The notes under the pieces are model-generated. The model saw nothing but the letters and a program-made list of their open reading frames with translations, made no database searches and was not told the DNA's origin. The position numbers were made by a program, and so were the translations under genes. A DNA stretch of 64,000 nt, taken from assembly GCA_051653605.1 (NCBI GenBank), contig JBOFWL010000009.1:51678-115677 (forward strand), read 5' to 3'. Origin of the DNA: JBOFWL01 sp051653605. Lineage in GTDB: Bacteria; Spirochaetota; Brevinematia; Brevinematales; Brevinemataceae. Of the stretch, positions 43,700 to 52,524 are shown piece after piece; position 1 is the first letter of the stretch; every line of letters begins with the position of its first letter.

Positions 43700-45184
43700 A
43701 TGGCTAGAATATTATTTATTTTCTTTATACTAGTTAGTGGTCTTAATTATTCTCAAGGTACTATAGGTGCTCCCGTTAATATCCAACCCGAAATACAGCC
43801 TGTAAAGCCAGGAGTTATTACCTCCATAAGCAGTGAGGGCTCTATTCAGGCAAATCCTCCATCAAGGAACCGTGTTTTATTACCTGCTTTTGGTATTCCC
43901 AGGCCAGGCCCTAAATATCCAGTTTGGGTGGGCATTGATATTGGCGCGTATTATGGTCAATATTCGACGCTACCTTATGCAGATATCTTTTTCACTCCAT
44001 ATCTTCGGTTGTGGAATTTCACATTTGCCTACGATCTTACTATGAGGATCGATTTTAATTCTTCCTTTGTTACAACAACGTGGACGGATCGAGAAGCATT
44101 AATTTCTCGTATTAGTATGAGGATGCTATGGGAAAATCCTCAAGAAGGGGCGATTTTTCAAAGCATTTCACTTAACATTAGCACTAATAATAATGTAACC
44201 TTGGGGCACGGGCGGATGTTTTACAACTACGACCCCTCTCCATTCTCCCCCACCGAAACCTTGAAAACACTGTCTTTCAGCATGGATGCCTCCTATATTG
44301 GGATGAATGCTTACTTAGCAAATATCGCCGTCCCTGATTTATTTGGGATGGAACTATTTTTTCGCCCTCTCTTTGGGGTGAATAATCCTCGTATAAGCTA
44401 TATTAAAGATTTACGCATCTATGCCACCTATGCAGCAGATTTAGACCCAACACAGGGAATTTATAATGGATTTTATGATTTTAATCCCTCGCAAAACCCT
44501 ACACCTTTTCATTCTGTAGAATTTGGAATAGAAATCCCCATAGCGGCTAGTAGAAATATTTTTGCGCTCACTGGCTATACCGATGTTTCCTTTAATACAG
44601 GGGCTGCACAAGGTTTAGGCGTTGCCGCAGGCTTGATTTTCAACTTTATAAAAATTTTTCCAATAAGAATTGAGTACGCACAAGGCTTTAATCAATGGAG
44701 TCCTCATTTTGCAGATATTTTTTATACGGTTGACAGGGTTCGTATTGATATAAATAACGTTTTATTTCCCTCAAAGGTTGAAACTCTTAGTCAAAATATT
44801 GGTTGGTATACCGTAGCTCTAGGTATTGAAAACCCTTCAAAATCTTTATTTTTCAACCTCGAGCTTTCAGGAAATACCATTGGAAGTGACATGCAAATTC
44901 TTGCCAATGTTACTTTAGGGCAGCAACTTCTAAAAATATTTAGTATTGACGTTTCTTTTGCTGTTCGAAATCTTCTTCAAGTTCTTCCCTTCGATGCTGC
45001 AAGAGATATTGCCTTATCCATTACAGCTAGATATCACATGATGCCAAATATGACGTGGGAGATTTTATGGAGAATTCGGGGTATTGCAGAGGAGCAAGCG
45101 ATATTTATAAATGATATTCCCATGCTTTCGGCAGGGCTAAATACTTTTCAATATCTTGGTTTAGCTTTTTCTTATCGCTACTAA
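43700..45184 (+). CDS. Outer-membrane porin-like beta-barrel protein
   Basis: 494 residues from the ATG at 43700, where the signal peptide begins (MARILFIFFILVSGLNYS). An in-frame ATG at 43646 lies upstream of the best promoter and is not preferred. The mature protein alternates hydrophobic and polar residues, is rich in Tyr/Phe/Asn, and ends in an aromatic-terminated strand (LGLAFSYRY), all typical of outer-membrane barrels. No family name can be given. There is no Shine-Dalgarno before the ATG, and the promoter leaves almost no leader. Terminator follows directly. Confidence 0.75.
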   Translation: MARILFIFFILVSGLNYSQGTIGAPVNIQPEIQPVKPGVITSISSEGSIQANPPSRNRVLLPAFGIPRPGPKYPVWVGIDIGAYYGQYSTLPYADIFFTPYLRLWNFTFAYDLTMRIDFNSSFVTTTWTDREALISRISMRMLWENPQEGAIFQSISLNISTNNNVTLGHGRMFYNYDPSPFSPTETLKTLSFSMDASYIGMNAYLANIAVPDLFGMELFFRPLFGVNNPRISYIKDLRIYATYAADLDPTQGIYNGFYDFNPSQNPTPFHSVEFGIEIPIAASRNIFALTGYTDVSFNTGAAQGLGVAAGLIFNFIKIFPIRIEYAQGFNQWSPHFADIFYTVDRVRIDINNVLFPSKVETLSQNIGWYTVALGIENPSKSLFFNLELSGNTIGSDMQILANVTLGQQLLKIFSIDVSFAVRNLLQVLPFDAARDIALSITARYHMMPNMTWEILWRIRGIAEEQAIFINDIPMLSAGLNTFQYLGLAFSYRY

Positions 45185-45212
45185 AAAAACCTGCCTAAAC
45201 AGCAGGTTTTTT
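45184..45212. terminator. Bidirectional terminator between the porin-like gene and tpx
   Basis: AAAAAACCTGC/GCAGGTTTTTT with a seven-base loop; T tracts on both strands. Confidence 0.92.
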
Positions 45213-45227
45213 CATTGTTTTTTGATG

Positions 45228-45725
45228 CTAGATGAGTTTTTTTGCTTCGGAAAGAATAGCTTCATAATCGAGTTCGCTAGCAATTTCTGGAACATAAGTG
45301 AAATAGCGAATCGTACCTTGAGCATCAATTACGAACGCAGCACGAGCCAATAGCTTTAATTCCTTAATAAGAAGCGCATATTTTGTTGCAAATTCTCTAG
45401 TTTGATAATCGGAAGCCACGATCATCTTATTGACGTGTTCTGCTCCACACCAACGTGCCTGAGCAAAAGGAAGATCTAAAGATAGCGTAACAATAGTGAC
45501 GCCAGAAAGACTATCCATAGCTTTATTGAATTTTTGAGTTTGAACACTACACACACCCGTATCAAGTGATGGTGCTGTAACTAAAATCTTAACGCCAGGA
45601 ATATCTGATAGCTTTAATGGGCTAAGATCGGTTTTTACCATAGTAAAATCGGGTGCCTTATTCCCTACTTTTAACTGATCGCCCTCTACAGTAAGTGGAC
45701 TGCCATGAAATGTTAAATTTAACAT
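45228..45725 (-). CDS. tpx: Thiol peroxidase
   Basis: 165 residues, the usual Tpx length. It reduces hydroperoxides with thioredoxin-derived electrons. Peroxidatic Cys59 lies in APSLDTGVCSVQT and resolving Cys93 in RWCGAEHV, the Tpx arrangement. AAAGGAGATAGTGT precedes the ATG. Monocistronic. The ~170-base upstream region carries two inverted repeats that could be operator sites for oxidative-stress or redox control. Confidence 0.97.
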   Translation of the reverse strand: MLNLTFHGSPLTVEGDQLKVGNKAPDFTMVKTDLSPLKLSDIPGVKILVTAPSLDTGVCSVQTQKFNKAMDSLSGVTIVTLSLDLPFAQARWCGAEHVNKMIVASDYQTREFATKYALLIKELKLLARAAFVIDAQGTIRYFTYVPEIASELDYEAILSEAKKLI

Positions 45726-45897
45726 ACACTATCTCCTTTTTTTATTAAGTTGTGAAATATCTACTCTAGCAATCTCTATGGTAGAGAGTGCTTTATACCA
45801 ACGAGCTTACTTGCTTTAAAACGCTGTTGTTATCGTTTGTGTATCTATATATGATACCAAATACACCGTAGCTATTGCAATTTTTAGTGTTATTTAT
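45726..45897. promoter_or_regulatory. tpx leader/promoter region with two inverted repeats
   Basis: No gene is seen here. TCTCTA-TGG-TAGAGA (45773-45787) is a perfect 6-bp palindrome near the tpx start, and GTATC-N7-GATAC (45841-45857) is a second, farther out. A weak minus-strand promoter (TTGCAA with TATCAT, 18-bp spacing) overlaps the second. Operator function is inference. Confidence 0.4.
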
Positions 45898-47598
45898 TTA
45901 GTATTTATCTTGAAGGAATAAATTATTGCTATCTTTCCCCGATTGACGCTTTAAATTTTGGCGTTCCTCATCTTTGGCAATACCTAAAAGATTCTCTAAT
46001 TCACTAGGAGAAATGGGGCGAGATGGTGTTTGATCTTGCTGGGATGACCCGCCTTTAGGCTCCTGTTCATTTTGGTTACTATTCTGAGAATTCTGTTGGT
46101 CTTGTTTGTCTTGTTGATTCTCTTGATTTTGTTTATCCTGCTGATTCTGCTGATTTTGTTGATTCTGTTGATTCTGCTGATTTTGTTGATTCTGCTGATT
46201 CTGCTGATTTTGCTGTTGAGCATAGAGATAATTATTCATTGCCCTTTTATAAAGAGGGTCGGAAGAAGGAAGCTCCTTCAAAATTTCGGCATAAGAATTC
46301 AACGCTTCTTCTATTTTTCCACCCTGAAACTGCGCGTTTGCTGCATTAAAACGAGCTCTTCGTGCAATATTTTTATCGCTAACATTTGTTAATCCTAAAA
46401 ATCCTTGTTCAGCTTGATCCGCTCGTTCTAGTTTATACAGTGCAGCACTTTCTCCAAATTTGGATTTTACATTATTAGGTTTTTTTACGAGGTCTCGACG
46501 ATAAAACCTCAATGCTCCTGCATACTCTTTGCTAAAATAACTGTCGTATCCTTGCCTATCATCTGTTAAGGCATGAAGGGGCATCGTCATCAACAGCATA
46601 ATAGGAAGAATAAGTATTCGAACATTGGGAAGAAAAAGAAAGAGCAGTAAGGCTATCATCGCTATAATGCCAAAAACCCGAAAATGTGGCTCTAGAAAAC
46701 GCTGAACCTTAGACCCCATCGATGTTTTTTGAAGAGCATCTATGCGTTGAATAAGAGCAACGGTTTGGTTAGCCGAATAGACAGCCCCTCCTCCTTTTTG
46801 AGCTAAATCGTTTAAAAAAGACTCATCTTTCTTAGAAACAACCTCTGAACCAAGCATTGTTCTGAGGTTTCCAACGATTTTATCCCCTTGATAGACAGGA
46901 ATAGTCGATCCTTCAGGGGTTCCCATGCCAACAACAAAGATACTTACCCCATCTCGACGTAAAGAATCTATTGTTGAATTAGGAGAACCATCTAAATTCT
47001 CACCATCTGTAAAAAGAATTACCGCTTTATGTGTTAAAGTATCATTAGAAAGCGTTATGGACGCAGCATCTAAAGCCTTTCCTATATCGGTACTTTGAGA
47101 GCCTATCATCCCTGTATTAAGATCGGTTAGAAATAATTTAACGGCATCGATATCACTTGTAAGAGGGAGAATTCGATATGCATCGGCAGCAAAAGCAATT
47201 AGCGCCACTCGGCTACCGGCTAAGGCATCAACTATTTTTTCTCCAGCAACTTTCGCCGCCTCTAAACGAGATGGCAACTCATCCCTTGCATCCATGCTTC
47301 GAGAAACATCGTAAATAAGGGCAATATCCACTCCCTGCAAGCGAACTTCCGTGCTAAGAGAGCGGCTTCTTGGGTCGAGGAGAGCTAAAAGAAAGGCTCC
47401 TAAGGCGACAATAAGCGCGCATAATTTAAATATTCTCATATAGGGAATGAATTTTTTTTCTACATCCTTATAAGCTGATGGGGATAAAGCCCTTGCCAGC
47501 GTTCGTTTTTTACGGATATAATTCCATATTAACAATCCCAATCCTGCAAAAAATAAAAATGTTGCCATTGGAAAAAAAGAAAGATTAGTAAAAAACAT
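45898..47598 (-). CDS. BatB/BatC-like vWA-TPR fusion with Gln/Asn repeat
   Basis: 566 residues from the ATG at 47598 (GGGAGG upstream; an in-frame start at 47622 precedes that site). Membrane helices at ~8-25 and ~50-70, then a vWA domain with MIDAS DVSRSMD and the partner TDIG and FTDGEN segments (~80-280). Another helix pair lies at ~300-340, then TPR-like repeats (~360-440). A QQN-repeat tract follows, then a charged tail. This is BatB fused to BatC, as in some spirochaete aerotolerance (Bat) loci. It follows the ABC permease gene by 20 bases. No MoxR gene is in the window. Confidence 0.85.
   Translation of the reverse strand: MFFTNLSFFPMATFLFFAGLGLLIWNYIRKKRTLARALSPSAYKDVEKKFIPYMRIFKLCALIVALGAFLLALLDPRSRSLSTEVRLQGVDIALIYDVSRSMDARDELPSRLEAAKVAGEKIVDALAGSRVALIAFAADAYRILPLTSDIDAVKLFLTDLNTGMIGSQSTDIGKALDAASITLSNDTLTHKAVILFTDGENLDGSPNSTIDSLRRDGVSIFVVGMGTPEGSTIPVYQGDKIVGNLRTMLGSEVVSKKDESFLNDLAQKGGGAVYSANQTVALIQRIDALQKTSMGSKVQRFLEPHFRVFGIIAMIALLLFLFLPNVRILILPIMLLMTMPLHALTDDRQGYDSYFSKEYAGALRFYRRDLVKKPNNVKSKFGESAALYKLERADQAEQGFLGLTNVSDKNIARRARFNAANAQFQGGKIEEALNSYAEILKELPSSDPLYKRAMNNYLYAQQQNQQNQQNQQNQQNQQNQQNQQNQQDKQNQENQQDKQDQQNSQNSNQNEQEPKGGSSQQDQTPSRPISPSELENLLGIAKDEERQNLKRQSGKDSNNLFLQDKY
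46060..46218 (-). repeat. In-frame 9-bp tandem repeat coding a Gln/Asn tract
   Basis: About nine QQN units followed by degenerate units (QQDKQNQEN, then Ser/Asn variants). The 9-bp period (CAG-AAT-CAG type) keeps the frame if units are gained or lost, so the tract can vary in length without breaking the gene. Composition is low-complexity and prion-like. Confidence 0.9.
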
Positions 47599-47618
47599 AT
47601 GTCCTCCCGAAAGAATAC

Positions 47619-49958
47619 TCACTCAATACGATACGTTGATTCAATATCTTCAGGATGATGAAAAAATCGCGTATAGAGTGATTTAAGCATTAAATATATA
47701 AATAAATAATTCAAAAATAAAAGTGCCACAGCTATTAAATAAATGAATATTACACCCAAAGCATCTACCCTAAACGATGCCACTGCAGAAGTATACTTGC
47801 CTAATTGTAGAAATTCTGGTATCGGAGAGGGAGAAACCATAAAAGGCACCATATATACGGTAGAACAAAAAATGCCTACCAGCAAAGAAGACCCTACTGT
47901 AATAAATGATGAAAAAATCTTCTTTGGCTGCGACCAAAACATCCTATAAAGGTATTCTTCTCTATCGTGGGCAAAAGAAACATAAAAAGCAGCCATAATC
48001 ATTGATACCGCAATACTCATTCCAATAAGATAGACTATCCATAATAAAATAAATACAGGGGCTTCAAGCGGTGTCCACCATTTGGAAGAAACACGAAACG
48101 GCACTATTTCTTCATCTTCATTTAAAGGGGTGGGCAAATATTTAAGTGCAGATGAATCTGGAGTGAGAAAAGCGGTGATTCCCCCCTGCCCCGCTCCAAG
48201 ATAGGCTGCAAGAGTATCTATATTCATAAAAACTGTATTATTGTATTGAGTAATATCAAATTTCTCTGCAGAAGATAAGGGTAACGATACCGCAATATTT
48301 GATAATTGTCCATACATAACAAACGATAATAACTCTAAACCCTCATATTGTTCATGGATAGATCGCCCAATAATTAATTGGTTGGACTCTATACGAGAAA
48401 TAAGGGCTTGCATATCTGGTAAAGCATTCCCTCTGAGGCCTAAAAATTGAACCTCACGCCTATTTGTATAAGAAACATCCTCATTAATTTTAGTAACCTG
48501 AATAATTTCTCCCGAAGCCTCTAACTTAAGAAGATAAGGAATATTATTTGCACTAAGTTGCGCTAAAACACTAGGGCGTAAGGTGAAAATAGGAGGGCTA
48601 GAACCAGAGGACAAGCTCTCTGGACGATATTTATTCTGAAGAAGGTATTCGCCAAAATAATGTTGCCTAAGCTCGCTATTTCGTGCCTGACGCGCATAAA
48701 GATTGAATAATAAAGGCGCTGTATAAACAAAGGAAATCATTGCTCCAACAAGCATCGCCGTAATAAGTGGCCCAAAATCTTTGGTTCGAGATTCGAAGTA
48801 TGCAAAAAGAGCTGAAGATACATAAACTGCACTAATAAAAGCTAGTGTCCCCGCAGCAATTCCTCGAATAATAAAAAATACATCTATTTCTGGAACAATT
48901 CCTTGAGATACTCTTAAAGAAAACTGCTGAAATAATCCTGAATAGGGAGAAAAAAGTAAAAATTCAAAAGGAAGCTGCTGAAAAAGCAACGAAAACACTG
49001 TGGCAAATATTCCTATCAATAAACCCGATCGAAGAAGATCTAAGAAACGATACCGGTGGCTTGAGGGAATCTCAAAACCATGAATAGCACAATAATCATG
49101 AAAAAGAGACTTTGTTTTTATAGCGTATCGATACTGCGCAAAAGCATAAAAAACTCCCGCCAACACAAAGACAGATATCACCCCTGCAAATAGAACGTTT
49201 TTGATCATATGCAGAACTTCCATGCTGTATTCAAGCTCATCCGTGCTTGCCACAAACCTAGAATTTGGCACCAGAGGTTGAGTGTTCGAAATTAAAAGAG
49301 AGGAAAATGGCGATGCACTGTATTGAACATGATATGCCCTCATTGCATCCCTAATTATATGGCTAAGCGATCTCTGATTTATGAAAACAGTGAAATTTTG
49401 GAAATAGACATCTCGAACATTATAAACCAGTCTTACTTTTTGGCTCGGAAGAAAAGCATTTAAAGCGGGAACAATAATATCAATAAGAGAGTCTTCATCA
49501 AGCGCATATCTGGCAGACATCCCAATTCCAATACTCACCATTCCCCTTGCAAGGCCTTCAGATGGCGTCATGAAAGGAGAAAAAACCTGTCCATCGTTGT
49601 CCTCGATTACGATAAGATCAATAGGGATACGTTTTTCATCTTTTACCATAAATGCAGGAAGTTTGGTTCGCCTTGTAAATCCTCTCACATAAGGATTTAC
49701 CCCTAGTTGTTGTAAGTTAAAACTGTTCGTCCACCAAAAGGAAGGGTCGTTAGGAGAAGCTGAATTATACATTGAAAGCTGAATCTGAGCATGTCCTGAA
49801 TAATTATAGATAAGAGATTTCTTTGCCTGAATATCCGCACCCAAGACAAGATTTGCTCCTAAAAAGAAAAGCGATACCGCAAAAGATGATAAGACAATCC
49901 AAGCTAGCTTCAAATGCCAAGGCAGAAAAAGAAGGCGTCGAAGGAGTTTTTTTATCAT
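47619..49958 (-). CDS. FtsX/MacB-like ABC transporter permease
   Basis: 779 residues. An N-terminal membrane helix (~17-40) is followed by a large extracytoplasmic domain. A cluster of helices (~255-275, ~310-335, ~360-385, ~395-420) leads to a second extracytoplasmic domain and three C-terminal helices (~640-665, ~690-715, ~745-770). This resembles a duplicated FtsX-type permease of lipoprotein-release or macrolide-export-like systems. The start overlaps the ATPase stop, so they form a pair. The family assignment is topological, with little recognisable motif support. Confidence 0.65.
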   Translation of the reverse strand: MIKKLLRRLLFLPWHLKLAWIVLSSFAVSLFFLGANLVLGADIQAKKSLIYNYSGHAQIQLSMYNSASPNDPSFWWTNSFNLQQLGVNPYVRGFTRRTKLPAFMVKDEKRIPIDLIVIEDNDGQVFSPFMTPSEGLARGMVSIGIGMSARYALDEDSLIDIIVPALNAFLPSQKVRLVYNVRDVYFQNFTVFINQRSLSHIIRDAMRAYHVQYSASPFSSLLISNTQPLVPNSRFVASTDELEYSMEVLHMIKNVLFAGVISVFVLAGVFYAFAQYRYAIKTKSLFHDYCAIHGFEIPSSHRYRFLDLLRSGLLIGIFATVFSLLFQQLPFEFLLFSPYSGLFQQFSLRVSQGIVPEIDVFFIIRGIAAGTLAFISAVYVSSALFAYFESRTKDFGPLITAMLVGAMISFVYTAPLLFNLYARQARNSELRQHYFGEYLLQNKYRPESLSSGSSPPIFTLRPSVLAQLSANNIPYLLKLEASGEIIQVTKINEDVSYTNRREVQFLGLRGNALPDMQALISRIESNQLIIGRSIHEQYEGLELLSFVMYGQLSNIAVSLPLSSAEKFDITQYNNTVFMNIDTLAAYLGAGQGGITAFLTPDSSALKYLPTPLNEDEEIVPFRVSSKWWTPLEAPVFILLWIVYLIGMSIAVSMIMAAFYVSFAHDREEYLYRMFWSQPKKIFSSFITVGSSLLVGIFCSTVYMVPFMVSPSPIPEFLQLGKYTSAVASFRVDALGVIFIYLIAVALLFLNYLFIYLMLKSLYTRFFHHPEDIESTYRIE

Positions 49959-50629
49959 TCTTCTTTAATAATGCGTCCATTTCGCATGTAGAAAAGACGA
50001 TCTGCTTTTTTAAGGTGAGCAGGATCGTATGTAGAAAAAATTACAGCACTGCCATATTGACGACGAAGAGAAATCATGATATCGAGGAGGTCTAAACTCT
50101 CATTGGAAAACATCTTTTTCCCAGGTTCATCGGCAACAACCAGCAGAGGACGCTTAATAAAAGCTCTTGCTGCGGCAATAAGCATTTTTTCTGATAACCG
50201 AAGCTTAGAAAGAGACATTCTCATCTTAGATGTCTGACCAACAAAGTCTAAGGCTTCCGCAATGCGTTCACGTCGATTTTTAGGAGAAATTTTAAGCGCA
50301 GACAAAGGCATATCAAGGCATTCTTCAACACTCATCGATTCGATAAATTCTGGTTCAAAGCCAACAAACCCTATATATTGACGACGCATCGCCGCAAGAG
50401 CACCCTCAGAGAGCTGCCCCATAACCTTTTCACCAAGTGTATACTGCCCACTGGTTGGATTATCAAGACACCCCAAGACTCTTAGAAGCGCCGTTTTTCC
50501 AGACCCTGCCGTACCCACAAGGGCAACGGTGTCGTTTTCCCCGATAGTACAGGATACACCATCTAAAACGGCTCTTTTATCTTGACCATCTTTAATGATT
50601 TTACTAACATCTTTGAGAACGACTGACAT
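49955..50629 (-). CDS. ABC ATPase (LolD/MacB-like) with degenerate motifs
   Basis: 224 residues from the ATG at 50629 (CAGGAGG upstream; an in-frame extension to 50725 is rejected). Walker A GTAGSGKT (39-46) and Walker B VVADEP (164-169) are intact. The signature motif is LSKLR (140-144) instead of LSGGQ, the Q-loop reads GFEPEF (90-95), lacking the Gln, and the H-loop is STYDP with Tyr201 in place of His. ATP binding is likely but normal hydrolysis is doubtful. Start of the operon ATPase-permease-vWA/TPR. Confidence 0.88.
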   Translation of the reverse strand: MSVVLKDVSKIIKDGQDKRAVLDGVSCTIGENDTVALVGTAGSGKTALLRVLGCLDNPTSGQYTLGEKVMGQLSEGALAAMRRQYIGFVGFEPEFIESMSVEECLDMPLSALKISPKNRRERIAEALDFVGQTSKMRMSLSKLRLSEKMLIAAARAFIKRPLLVVADEPGKKMFSNESLDLLDIMISLRRQYGSAVIFSTYDPAHLKKADRLFYMRNGRIIKEE

Positions 50630-50653
50630 CAGGCCTCCTGAAATAAAAATTAC

Positions 50654-50683
50654 TTTACAAAAGTTAATAGAATCACCTATAAT
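50654..50683 (+). promoter_or_regulatory. Sigma-70 promoter of the 118-residue gene
   Basis: TTTACA (50654-50659), 18-bp spacer, TATAAT (50678-50683). Confidence 0.5.
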
Positions 50684-50710
50684 ATCGATAAAGATTATCA
50701 AGGAGATACT

Positions 50711-51067
50711 ATGCTTTTTCTTCAAAAGCTTCGCATATTTTTTGCGTCTCGCAGCACACGTCAGTTTCTACGAGTATTTTTTCTTGCACTTCCCTTATCA
50801 CTTACAGGAATATACTTTGTTTTTTATAGCGATTATGGCATGAAACTTTGGAGCAAACAAGCTCAAACTCGTGATTTAATTCAAAGTATTCTTTATGATC
50901 CGATTACTCATAACACAAATTCTATATATCTACCCGATGTTTTTCGAGGGCTACGAGAGATTACAACCTACACAAAGCCTGATACCCTCTGGGAAGGCAC
51001 CGCTTTGGACCCTCTTTATCAACTACCCAAACATGGAACCCCTAAAACGTCCAGAAGTGAAAATTAA
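50711..51067 (+). CDS. Small membrane-anchored protein of unknown function
   Basis: 118 residues with one hydrophobic segment (~22-40, FFLALPLSLTGIYFVFYS) and a basic N-terminus. The remaining ~75 residues are probably extracytoplasmic. CAAGGAG precedes the ATG. No family recognised. It diverges from the ABC operon, and its last four bases overlap the stop of the convergent gene. Isolated single gene. Confidence 0.65.
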   Translation: MLFLQKLRIFFASRSTRQFLRVFFLALPLSLTGIYFVFYSDYGMKLWSKQAQTRDLIQSILYDPITHNTNSIYLPDVFRGLREITTYTKPDTLWEGTALDPLYQLPKHGTPKTSRSEN

Positions 51068-51924
51068 GGGATCTCAATCGTTCTATTCGAAATTGCGTAG
51101 AATAAATCTACCATTTCTAAGATTGGTGTAAATTGATAATGCGGGACATCTATGTTAACAAGCGCATCATTTCCTGTAAGCACAATACTTAACGCTTTTT
51201 GATCCACCATAATGGGTAAAGAAGGGCTGAAAACCCCGCGATCTAAGCTTACATACGAAGTATCTTGACCTTGTTGCTGTTGAAAAGCAACAAATTCTTG
51301 TATACTTCTTTTAGAAGGCATTTCTTCATTTACAAACGAGGAAGCTTGCTGTTGAAGCTTATTTAGTACAGCTGTTGGTTCCCATACTTCTACGGTGCTT
51401 TCTGTGCCTTCATAGGCGATGGACATCAGTGTGGTTAAATCATCCGCTGAGAGAATGGTATAAGCGCTTTCATGGACTGCAGAAGGAGCCCCTGGCTTCA
51501 GCACGGCATCCGACGAAGGAAAAGAAACATTATAGTATAATAATGGTAGAGTTAACTTATTCTTAGCACTTAAAATAGATAGATATTTAGGCTTGATAGT
51601 GGATGTTGCTCCGGTTGGGCCATAGGGGGGGCGATATCCTACCCACATATGAAAATCCGACTGCCCTGTAATTGCATTTAGAGTGACAAAAGGTTGAAGA
51701 ATAATCTGTCCCTTATTGGGGCCCGCACCTATATTTTCAAATGATGTTTGATAGCCATCGTAGGTTATAGTACTTGTTTCACGATCAATACTTTGCATCG
51801 AAATACGATTGGAAAGAAAAATGGTGCGTTCTTCTATGTTTGTAGAAATCTGTCGTTGATAGCCAATCTGAGCAAATATATTTGTCGAGCAAAGTAAAAT
51901 CAGTAAAAAAAAGCAATATTTCAT
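51064..51924 (-). CDS. Secreted protein of unknown function
   Basis: 286 residues. Signal peptide MKYCFFLLILLCSTNIFA. The rest is beta-prone and polar, with no hydrophobic segment, so it is likely periplasmic or outer-membrane-associated. A Cys sits in the signal, but no clear lipobox. I do not recognise the family. AAGGAG precedes the ATG. Last of a four-gene minus unit (GH13, barrel protein, DJ-1/PfpI, this gene), 12 bases from its neighbour. Confidence 0.68.
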   Translation of the reverse strand: MKYCFFLLILLCSTNIFAQIGYQRQISTNIEERTIFLSNRISMQSIDRETSTITYDGYQTSFENIGAGPNKGQIILQPFVTLNAITGQSDFHMWVGYRPPYGPTGATSTIKPKYLSILSAKNKLTLPLLYYNVSFPSSDAVLKPGAPSAVHESAYTILSADDLTTLMSIAYEGTESTVEVWEPTAVLNKLQQQASSFVNEEMPSKRSIQEFVAFQQQQGQDTSYVSLDRGVFSPSLPIMVDQKALSIVLTGNDALVNIDVPHYQFTPILEMVDLFYAISNRTIEIP

Positions 51925-51936
51925 TGCACTATCTCC

Positions 51937-52497
51937 TTAGTTAAACTGCATCTTTTCAACGAGAGCCTGTGCTTGAGTTTTATCAACAGTTGCTAGCACG
52001 GTAAATGCTAATTTAGCAGCTGTTCCAGCCCCTCTTCCTGTGATAAAGGTGCCGTCTATCACCACATCTTCCGCAACATACTGAACATTTGATTGTCTAA
52101 AAATTTCTATGTAGTCGTTGTCTGGGTACACTGTTGCCCTTCTTCCCGAAAGAAACCCTTTGCGAGCAAGAATAGACGAAGCCGCACAAATAGACACAAC
52201 CACTTTACCTGCCGTAATAAAACGTTGAATAAGTTCAATAGATTCGGAAGACTCGGAAATAATTTTATACCCCATTCCCCCTGGAAGATAAATCATGTCG
52301 AAATCTTCTACATAGGCATCACCAAGAGACACATCTGCTTTAACGGCGACACCCTTTTGCCCAACAACAAGTAAAGAAGGGTGAGGATTAACCATTGCTG
52401 TTGTGACCTTCCAATCGGCACGCCGCCAAATATCAATGGGAGATATAGCCTCTATTTCTTCGAAGCCTTCCGCTAGTAAAACTAAAACTCGTTTCAT
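51937..52497 (-). CDS. DJ-1/PfpI-family protein
   Basis: 186 residues matching the DJ-1/ThiJ/PfpI fold, specifically the YajL/DJ-1-like branch: MKRVLVLLAEGFEEIEA (N-terminus with the conserved Glu), YLPGGMGY (~72), and the nucleophile elbow VSICAASSILA with Cys near residue 105. Members act as glyoxalase/deglycase-like or chaperone proteins protecting against oxidative or carbonyl stress; which activity applies is unsettled in the family. Preceded by AAGGAG. Confidence 0.9.
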   Translation of the reverse strand: MKRVLVLLAEGFEEIEAISPIDIWRRADWKVTTAMVNPHPSLLVVGQKGVAVKADVSLGDAYVEDFDMIYLPGGMGYKIISESSESIELIQRFITAGKVVVSICAASSILARKGFLSGRRATVYPDNDYIEIFRQSNVQYVAEDVVIDGTFITGRGAGTAAKLAFTVLATVDKTQAQALVEKMQFN

Positions 52498-52524
52498 GAT
52501 TACTCCTTATTTATTATATATTTA

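Noticed and set aside
46072..46392. 106-residue plus-strand frame with a long Leu/Ile run that mimics a membrane helix
   Set aside because: It is the complement of the Gln/Asn repeat in the vWA/TPR gene; no ribosome site.
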